Of a stretch of 45,258 nt of DNA, positions 39,804 to 45,258 are shown in pieces; positions within the stretch are counted from its first letter, which is position 1; the number at the start of each line of letters is the position of its first letter. The notes beneath the pieces are model-generated. The model worked only from the letters and a program-made list of their open reading frames with translations, did no database searches and was not told the origin of the DNA. The translations under genes were made by a program, and so were the position numbers. The stretch comes from Candidatus Bathyarchaeota archaeon (lineage in GTDB: Archaea; Thermoproteota; Bathyarchaeia; Bathyarchaeales; UBA233): the NCBI GenBank assembly GCA_004376975.1, contig SOJA01000038.1, positions 1 to 45,258 of the forward strand, written 5' to 3'.

Positions 39804-42164
39804 TTAAGTTTCCAGTTTCTCCTTTATTTTACTACGCTCTTCCGCCGTTATTTTACCTAAGCGCGCGATTCTTGCACTGACAGTTTCGAAAAGCTTCACA
39901 GTTTTGTCATACTGCGGTATTGTCGTGGTCATCGACTGCAAACGAAGAGGTGAAACATTATGTTCCCGCAACTCTCGCTTGAGTTTACTCACATGTTTCA
40001 ACAGTTTTTCTCCAGCGAAGGGACTATCATCACCCTCAACAAACACTACACCATCAGCTCCATAAGCAAACGCATTTGCCAAATGCTTTATGCCTATTCG
40101 CATGCAGCTAGGCACAGTTATCGGTCTGATATTCGCCACATAACTTAATCTTCTAGTTCCAGCCAGATCCAGAGAGGAATAAGCCGTCCCACGTTCGACA
40201 AATGCGATTATCTTCGGTTCTTCTGTCTCTACCGCACTTGTGCCTTGAATTTGAGCAATCAATTGCTTTTCCGTGAAGTTGCTCTGATCTATGGCTTCTC
40301 TTGGACATACTGGAACACACGCTCCACAGTTTATGCAGGCAACCGGAGTAACGGTTATTGTTGAATCTGCTATTGTAATGGCTGAGGTTGGACATATACT
40401 CACACATTCACCGCATAAGTCGCATTTCGCACGATCTATAACGGGTACTTCCGGTGATGTAGCTAGCTCCCCTAATCCTATAAAGGTCGTAGCCCTGGAT
40501 GCAGCAGCCATACCTTCCTCAACTGATTCTCGAATGTCCTTCGGTCCTAGGGTACAGCCGCAAACGAAAATCCCTTCTCTGGCGCTATCCACAGGGTTGA
40601 GCTTGTAGTGCTTTTCCATGAAGAAGCCGTCAGGTCCTGTGTGTAAGCCAAAAATCTTTGATGTTTCCTCCATGTCTGGTTGTGGGGTTATACCCATACT
40701 GAGTACTACCATGTCGAATTTTTCTTCGATCTCTGTCCCAGCAATCGTGTCTTCAGCTTTTACAACCAAACTGTCATTTGATGGTAGAACCTTAGCTGCC
40801 AGCCCCCTGACAAACCTTACGCCTTGCTCCCTAGCTCTTGCGTAAAATTCTTCGTATCCTTTGCCACCCGCCCGTACATCTTGGTAGAAAATCCAAGATT
40901 CCACGTTCGGCACCGCCTTCTGAAGCATAATCGCCTGTTTTATAGCTATCATACATCCTATTTTACAACAGTATTCCTTCGCCCTTTCTTGAAGGGCACG
41001 ACTTCCAACACATAAGATGAAAGCGACTTTGCGAGGGGGTTTGCCGTCGGATGGCTTATGAAATCCAAGATGCATTATGCGTTCAAACTGCAGATTAGTT
41101 ACAACATCCGGATGCATCCCATAAGAGTATTCGCCGAAATCGTTCGGACTTATCTGATCATAGCCTGTCGCAACAATTATTGCACCCACATCGAGTTCAA
41201 TTTCTTCAGGCTGCATGTCATAGTTTATGGCTTTAGGTTCACAAACTTCAACGCATTTTCCACAGGCAATTGGTGCTAACCCTAAACAGTTATCCAAGTC
41301 TAAGGCGTAAGCTCTTGGAACCCCTTGAGGAAACGGTATGTAAATGGCTTTACGCCATGTCAAACCCATGTTGAACTCATCTGGAACTTCAACTGGACAC
41401 ACCTCTGTACAATCATCGCATCCTGTGCACTTTTCGATTTCCACATATCGCGGTTTTACCTTTATAGTGACAACATAGTCTCCCGGAACACCCTTCAAAG
41501 CTACAGGCTCAGCCATTGTGTAGATTTTTACTTTAGGATGCTGCCCTACGCTCACCATTCTTGGTGCCAAAATACAGTATGAACAATCGAGGGTTGGGAA
41601 TGTTTCACTGAGCTGAGCCATATGCCCTCCTATGCATGGGCTCCGCTCCACCAGATGTACTTGATAGCCCTTATCCGCCATTTCAAGAGCTGTTTGAATA
41701 CCTGTAATGCCACCTCCAATGACTAGAACTTCTCTTTTCACCTTGGTCTTAATTGGATGAAGTTCCTCCAACTGCTTTGCCCGATAAACTGCACCGCGTA
41801 TAATGTCTATGGCTTTCGCTGTGGCTTCCTCAATATTGTCATGAACCCAGCTGCAGTGCTCACGTATGTTTGCCATTTCAAGAAGATAGGGGTTTAAACC
41901 AGCCTCTGAAACAGCTCTTCTAAAAGTTTCCAAGTGTATCTGTGGAGAGCATGCGGCAACAACAATACGGTTGATTCCATACTCTTCTATCCCGCTTTTA
42001 ATCTTACTTTGTCCCTGAGTGCTGCAGAGATAATCCACAGTTTCAACGATCTTCACGCCTTCAAGTTCGGATAAAACCTCTTTGACCTTTTCAACGTTCA
42101 CAGTATCGCTTATGTTACCTCCGCAATGACAAATGTAGACGCCGATGCGTTTGGCACTTTCCAA
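39804..42164 (-). CDS. hdrA: HdrA with a C-terminal MvhD-like domain lacking cysteines (set 2)
   Basis: The 786-residue protein is a full HdrA: YICHCGGNI near 10-18, CSPQIHLETFR, the FAD motif VIGGGITG (148-155), CSYCILAPRM, and clusters at 246-256 (CTGCDDCTEVC) and 293-308. Two ferredoxin motifs lie at 581-591 (CDLCGECVSIC) and 610-620 (CINCGACVPVC). Residues about 650-786 align with MvhD, the subunit that links HdrA to a hydrogenase or formate dehydrogenase: KIIAFV, DLAGTRRLSY, ADGVVF. Where MvhD has its [2Fe-2S] cysteines (CxxC, then MCSGR, then GCHPGDC), this protein reads ERGT, PSCM and EGDDS, so only Cys687 is left. The start is TTG preceded by GTGAGG. The gene is divergent from hdrC-hdrB-frdBA. 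Confidence 0.9.
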   Translation of the reverse strand: MESAKRIGVYICHCGGNISDTVNVEKVKEVLSELEGVKIVETVDYLCSTQGQSKIKSGIEEYGINRIVVAACSPQIHLETFRRAVSEAGLNPYLLEMANIREHCSWVHDNIEEATAKAIDIIRGAVYRAKQLEELHPIKTKVKREVLVIGGGITGIQTALEMADKGYQVHLVERSPCIGGHMAQLSETFPTLDCSYCILAPRMVSVGQHPKVKIYTMAEPVALKGVPGDYVVTIKVKPRYVEIEKCTGCDDCTEVCPVEVPDEFNMGLTWRKAIYIPFPQGVPRAYALDLDNCLGLAPIACGKCVEVCEPKAINYDMQPEEIELDVGAIIVATGYDQISPNDFGEYSYGMHPDVVTNLQFERIMHLGFHKPSDGKPPRKVAFILCVGSRALQERAKEYCCKIGCMIAIKQAIMLQKAVPNVESWIFYQDVRAGGKGYEEFYARAREQGVRFVRGLAAKVLPSNDSLVVKAEDTIAGTEIEEKFDMVVLSMGITPQPDMEETSKIFGLHTGPDGFFMEKHYKLNPVDSAREGIFVCGCTLGPKDIRESVEEGMAAASRATTFIGLGELATSPEVPVIDRAKCDLCGECVSICPTSAITIADSTITVTPVACINCGACVPVCPREAIDQSNFTEKQLIAQIQGTSAVETEEPKIIAFVERGTAYSSLDLAGTRRLSYVANIRPITVPSCMRIGIKHLANAFAYGADGVVFVEGDDSPFAGEKLLKHVSKLKRELREHNVSPLRLQSMTTTIPQYDKTVKLFETVSARIARLGKITAEERSKIKEKLET

Positions 42165-42228
42165 ATACCCTCACATCCATCAATTTGGAGATTTTGCTGG
42201 TGGTAAAAGATGTTGAGTTAGTCCGTGT

Positions 42229-42312
42229 TATATAATCTTTCTATTAAAAACTGAGGCTTTTTGAACGATAAACTTAAAATGTTTGATTATTCAGTTTCCT
42301 AACTACTAGGAA
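42229..42312. promoter_or_regulatory. Divergent promoter region of hdrA (set 2) and hdrC-hdrB-frdBA
   Basis: Minus strand: GATTATATAAC near 42229-42239 is a TATA candidate for hdrA. Plus strand: GATAAACTTAAAATG (about 42268-42282) serves hdrC, with a predicted start near 42302. A dyad TTCCTA (42296-42301), ACTAC, TAGGAA (42307-42312) overlaps that start and the first bases of the AGGAAGG ribosome binding site. In RNA it could fold into a small hairpin that masks the site; in DNA it could be an operator. Confidence 0.4.
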
Positions 42313-42320
42313 GGCAGTTA

Positions 42321-42695
42321 ATGAACCTTGCGGAAGAAGTCATAAGCATAAGCGGCGAAGATGTACGCTCATGCTACCAGTGCGGCCTATGTAGTGGCTC
42401 ATGCCCTGTAAGATCCGCCATGGATTTATCTCCAACTCAAATAATCAGACTTGTTCAGATAAGTGATATAGAAAGAATCTTTGAATCAAACACCTTCTGG
42501 ATTTGCAGTACATGCTTTGCCTGCCAAGCAATATGCCCAAGAAAAATCAACATAACAAAAATCATGGAAACCTTAAGGCAGATAAGGCTGCGAAGAGACC
42601 AAGATAAAATCTCCATCAGCGAAATCTCAAAAGAAGAATTGAAAATACTTCCACCAATCGCCTTGGTTAGTAATTTCCGAAAAACAACAGCTTAG
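42321..42695 (+). CDS. hdrC: Heterodisulfide reductase subunit C-like protein (set 2)
   Basis: A compact HdrC of 124 residues with two C-x2-C-x2-C-x3-C motifs: CYQCGLCSGSC near 18-28 and CSTCFACQAIC near 61-71. A short helical tail follows. It passes electrons between HdrA and HdrB. AAGG (42311-42314) lies six bases before the ATG. It is the first gene of the plus-strand operon with hdrB, frdB and frdA; the matching hdrA is transcribed in the opposite direction from the shared promoter region. No membrane segment is visible. Confidence 0.9.
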   Translation: MNLAEEVISISGEDVRSCYQCGLCSGSCPVRSAMDLSPTQIIRLVQISDIERIFESNTFWICSTCFACQAICPRKINITKIMETLRQIRLRRDQDKISISEISKEELKILPPIALVSNFRKTTA

Positions 42696-42706
42696 AAGGT
42701 GTACAA

Positions 42707-43633
42707 GTGATCAAAATACCTTACTATCCAGGTTGTGCTGTACAAACAACAGCCAGAAACTACGCGATTTCAGGTATGGCAGTTGCCGAAAAATTAGGGA
42801 TAGAACTGGTTGAACTACCGAAATGGAACTGCTGCGGTGTTTTTCCGTCTCTAGTAACTGACGATTTAATGCGGCATTTGGCTCCCTTAAGAAATCTCAT
42901 TCATGTTCAAGAAATGAACGAAGCTGGAATCGTGAAAGATGAAAAACGCGTCGTCACATTCTGTTCCATGTGCTACCACACTCTTAAAGAAGCAAACCTA
43001 TTTGTCAAAGATACAGAAAAACTGGAGAAAATAAACACTTATTTTGAAGGGGAAAAAGACTTCGCTGGCGGAGTTAAAGAAGGCTACAAAGGCAAAATAG
43101 AAGCTCTTGACTTCTTAGAAGTTCTAAGAGACATCATAGGATATGACAGAATAGCTAAAGAAGTTAAAAAATCGTTGAAAGACTTGAAGGTTGCACCCTA
43201 CTACGGCTGCCTCGCTCTAAGACCGAGAGAAATAGGCATAGATGACCCGGGAAACCCGACAATCTTGGAAAATATCTTAGAAGCTGTTGGGGCCGAAGTG
43301 ATTACTAATCCGAACAGATCACAATGTTGCGGGAGCTATCATACAGTTGACAGAAAAGACATAGTTGCAAAGCTAACCTACGACAATCTGATCTATCCAT
43401 TAAGAAACGGTGCAGAAATCATCGTTACGTGTTGCCCACTTTGCACTTTCAATTTGGATTTCAGACAAAAAGAAGCTAGAAAACTCCATAGAGACCTGCA
43501 GGAAATACCAGTAATGTATTATACGCAGCTCGTGGCAATTGCCTTCGGACTGGATAAGCAGTTTTATGGTGTTGACCTTGATTTACACTATGTTGATCCG
43601 AAACCGTTACTTAAAACTAAAAATCTTTATTAG
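42707..43633 (+). CDS. hdrB: Heterodisulfide reductase subunit B-like protein (set 2)
   Basis: The 308-residue protein carries two CCG cysteine patterns: Cys10-x31-CysCys (CCGVF) with CSMC, and YGC...CCGSY with CCPLC. Spacing in the first domain between CC and CxxC is longer than in the set 1 protein. The start is GTG with AAGGTG five bases upstream. It follows hdrC by 11 bases and precedes frdB by 53 bases. In methanogen thiol:fumarate reductase an HdrB-like domain is fused to the iron-sulfur subunit; here the two are separate genes in the same order, which supports a functional link. Confidence 0.9.
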   Translation: MIKIPYYPGCAVQTTARNYAISGMAVAEKLGIELVELPKWNCCGVFPSLVTDDLMRHLAPLRNLIHVQEMNEAGIVKDEKRVVTFCSMCYHTLKEANLFVKDTEKLEKINTYFEGEKDFAGGVKEGYKGKIEALDFLEVLRDIIGYDRIAKEVKKSLKDLKVAPYYGCLALRPREIGIDDPGNPTILENILEAVGAEVITNPNRSQCCGSYHTVDRKDIVAKLTYDNLIYPLRNGAEIIVTCCPLCTFNLDFRQKEARKLHRDLQEIPVMYYTQLVAIAFGLDKQFYGVDLDLHYVDPKPLLKTKNLY

Positions 43634-43686
43634 AAGGCTGAAAAAAGTGCTATCTCCTCATAATTATTCAAATTTGGTGTGAAAAA

Positions 43687-44379
43687 ATGAGTGAAGTCAA
43701 ACAAGGTGAAAAGGAAGTTAGAGTGTACGTTATGGGACGCGAGTATAAAGTTCAAGCTGGCTTAACCATCATGAAAGCCATGGAATATGCAGGCTATAGG
43801 TTTGTGAGAAGCTGTGGTTGCCGAGGAGGTTTCTGCGGAGCATGCGCCACAGTTTACAGAGTGAAGGGAGACTACAAGTTGAAAATGGCTTTAGCCTGCC
43901 AAGAAACAGTTGAAGACGGAATGTACATAAGCCAAATTCCATTTACACCTGCAGAAAAACCAGTTTACAATCTAGAAGAGTTAAGCCCATCACCAAATGT
44001 GATTCTAGAGTACTATCCAGAAATCGCAAAATGCGTTAGTTGTAACACCTGCACCAAAGCATGTCCACAAGACTTAGAGGTGATGAACTACGTTCAAGCT
44101 GCTTTGAGAGGTGACTTTCAAGAAGCAGCAACTCTCTCCTTCGACTGCCTCACATGCGGACTATGCGCTATAAGATGCCCCACAGAAATCGTACCCTACA
44201 ACATAGCGTTGCTTGCAAGACGGCTTTACGGCAAATACGTTATACCGAAAGCAAATCACGTTGAAGAAAGAATAAAGGAAATAGAGTCAGGCAAATTTGA
44301 TGAAGAAATTCAGAAGCTTATGGAAACAAGTGTAGATAGAATTAAGGAAATATATGAAAAAAGGGAGATTGAGCCATAA
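43687..44379 (+). CDS. frdB: Fumarate reductase/succinate dehydrogenase-type iron-sulfur subunit
   Basis: The 230-residue protein has an N-terminal plant-type [2Fe-2S] ferredoxin domain (Cys45, Cys50, Cys53 and Cys71, in CGCRGGFCGAC) and a helical domain with two complete C-x2-C-x2-C-x3-C motifs: CVSCNTCTKAC at 116-126 and CLTCGLCAIRC at 154-164. In quinone-linked SdhB/FrdB the last motif normally lacks one Cys and binds [3Fe-4S]. A full second [4Fe-4S] motif resembles TfrB of soluble thiol:fumarate reductase instead. The C-terminal 60 residues are charged and helical. The stop codon overlaps the frdA start (TAATG). Confidence 0.88.
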   Translation: MSEVKQGEKEVRVYVMGREYKVQAGLTIMKAMEYAGYRFVRSCGCRGGFCGACATVYRVKGDYKLKMALACQETVEDGMYISQIPFTPAEKPVYNLEELSPSPNVILEYYPEIAKCVSCNTCTKACPQDLEVMNYVQAALRGDFQEAATLSFDCLTCGLCAIRCPTEIVPYNIALLARRLYGKYVIPKANHVEERIKEIESGKFDEEIQKLMETSVDRIKEIYEKREIEP

Positions 44380-45258
44380 TGAGCAAGTTAAAGATTGTGA
44401 GAGGATATCCGGAATATATGCGTGAACACATAGAAGCTGTTGAGAAAACTAGAGACAAGAGATTAAAAGAGACGTTCCCACTCATGAGACTTGAAGAAAG
44501 AGAGGAAATACTGAAAAAGTTCCATCCGGACTACAAGGAAGAAGCAAAAAGACCTGTTAAGGTTGGACATAACAAAGGAGATCGGATGCCTCATGAAGTT
44601 GTAGACTTGCTTGAATCGCACCCACTAGTAGAACCTGAAGACATAGATCTATCGAAAGTAGATTTTGACGTTGACGTTCTCATCATCGGCGGCGGAGGAG
44701 CAGGAATGACAGCTGCCTTATGGGCGAATTACAGCGGGATAGATGCTGAAAACATAATTATTGTACAGAAGCTAAGACTTGGTGATTCTAATTCTATAAT
44801 GTCTCAAGGAGGGATTCAAGCTGCAGACAAATCTAATGACAGCCCAGCGCTTCATTACCTTGACGTTATAGGTGGTGGACATTTCGCTAACGACCGGGAA
44901 CTCGCTAGAAGACTTGTACTAGATGCTCCACAAATGATAAAATGGCATGAAGAACTTGGAGTCATATATGATAAAGAGACAGACGGAACGATGATTACGA
45001 TACACGGGGGAGGAACGTGTAGAAAAAGAATGCATTCCGCAAGAGACTATACTGGTTTAGAAATTGTAAGAAATCTTAAAGATGAAATTATTAACAAAAA
45101 CATTCAGGTCTTGGAATTTACCTCTACCGTGGATCTCCTTACAGATGAAAATAAGCAAGTTGCTGGAGCCGTCTTATACAACATGGAAACACAAGAATAC
45201 TACGTTGCAAAAGCAAAATCCACAGTACTGACTACCGGCGGATTCGGAAGACTCCACA
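44379..45258 (+). CDS. frdA: Fumarate reductase/succinate dehydrogenase-type flavoprotein, 5' part
   Basis: The frame is open to the window end (293 full codons). An unusual N-terminal extension of about 95 residues precedes the FAD domain: basic and acidic helices with MREHIEAVEKTRDKR and GHNKGDRMPHEVVDLLE. The dinucleotide motif is DVLIIGGGGAGMTAALWA, followed by SIMSQGGIQAADKS. In SdhA/FrdA the latter carries the His that covalently binds FAD (SHxxxxQGG); here the aligned residue is Asn (DSNSIMSQGG), so FAD is expected to be non-covalent. GGGTCRKRMHSARDYTG and TTGGFGRL follow as in the family. Succinate/fumarate chemistry is likely but the catalytic Arg and His lie beyond the window; aspartate oxidase-like or other substrates are not excluded. 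Confidence 0.85.
   Translation, partial: MSKLKIVRGYPEYMREHIEAVEKTRDKRLKETFPLMRLEEREEILKKFHPDYKEEAKRPVKVGHNKGDRMPHEVVDLLESHPLVEPEDIDLSKVDFDVDVLIIGGGGAGMTAALWANYSGIDAENIIIVQKLRLGDSNSIMSQGGIQAADKSNDSPALHYLDVIGGGHFANDRELARRLVLDAPQMIKWHEELGVIYDKETDGTMITIHGGGTCRKRMHSARDYTGLEIVRNLKDEIINKNIQVLEFTSTVDLLTDENKQVAGAVLYNMETQEYYVAKAKSTVLTTGGFGRLH

Noticed and set aside
1..45258. Genomic island, phage or transposon content
   Set aside because: No integrase, transposase, terminal repeats or tRNA attachment site was found, and codon use looks uniform to the eye.

Overview
The window is archaeal and most resembles a non-methanogenic member of the TACK group, probably a Bathyarchaeia-type genome. This is an inference from gene content, not from a database match. 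Archaeal markers are an HMf-type histone, ribosomal proteins eS25, eS1, uS15 and a divergent eS17, KEOPS subunits Kae1, Bud32 and Pcc1, a proteasome beta subunit, archaeal NadM, a DHH-family nuclease, a winged-helix RPC34-like protein, and TATA-box promoters with short leaders. Two heterodisulfide reductase (Hdr) gene sets are present, but no methyl-coenzyme M reductase or other methanogenesis gene is seen. I found no tRNA, rRNA, CRISPR array, insertion sequence or origin.

Layout. 1-2309: the 3' part of etfA and an acyl-CoA dehydrogenase. 2459-7234 (minus): a disulfide reductase operon, hdrA-hdrC-hdrB, whose HdrA carries a whole GltD/NfnB-like NADPH:ferredoxin module inserted in its middle. 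7362-10080 (minus): an Eis-like acetyltransferase and an MscS channel. 10392-13290 (plus): a DegT-type aminotransferase, a cDPG-synthetase-family GTPase and a cyclophilin-like protein. 13298-16473: a hypothetical gene, eS25, histone, a broken TatD nuclease, an eS17-like gene and a small helical protein. 16756-22588: a serine/hydroxypyruvate/glycerate block (DUF1015, SerA, class V aminotransferase, glyoxylate/hydroxypyruvate reductase, glycerate kinase). 22609-23618: a MoaD-like gene with no normal start codon, a cofE stump, and nadM. 23874-27320: a proteasome beta subunit with Ala at the catalytic Thr1 position, an AMMECR1 protein, a glycosyltransferase and NadC. 27413-29722 (minus): a SpoIIM-like protein, DUF4152, an FtsJ methyltransferase and the RPC34-like protein. 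29798-36880 (plus): an information-processing run (Kae1, Bud32, VOC protein, XTPase, uS15, DHH nuclease, Pcc1, SerRS, eS1). 36887-39711 (minus): korDABC. 39804-45258: a second hdrA (minus) facing away from hdrC-hdrB-frdB-frdA (plus, cut by the window end).

How the parts may work together. Acyl-CoA oxidation (ACAD/ETF), 2-oxoacid:ferredoxin oxidoreductase, a soluble-looking fumarate reductase and two flavin-based HdrABC complexes suggest an anaerobe that balances NAD(P)H, ferredoxin, thiol/disulfide and fumarate/succinate pools by electron bifurcation or confurcation. The two most unusual elements are the HdrA with an internal NADPH-oxidoreductase module and the divergent hdrA / hdrC-hdrB-frdBA locus. 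In the latter, HdrA carries a C-terminal MvhD-like domain that has lost the expected cluster cysteines, and FrdAB may serve as the electron partner instead of a hydrogenase.

Three places show gene decay or sequence error: the TatD gene (in-frame stop plus frameshift), the MoaD-like gene (ACG where ATG is expected, no terminal Gly-Gly) and the cofE stump. All positions and motifs come from reading the sequence; family names come from recognition of motifs and were not checked by search.
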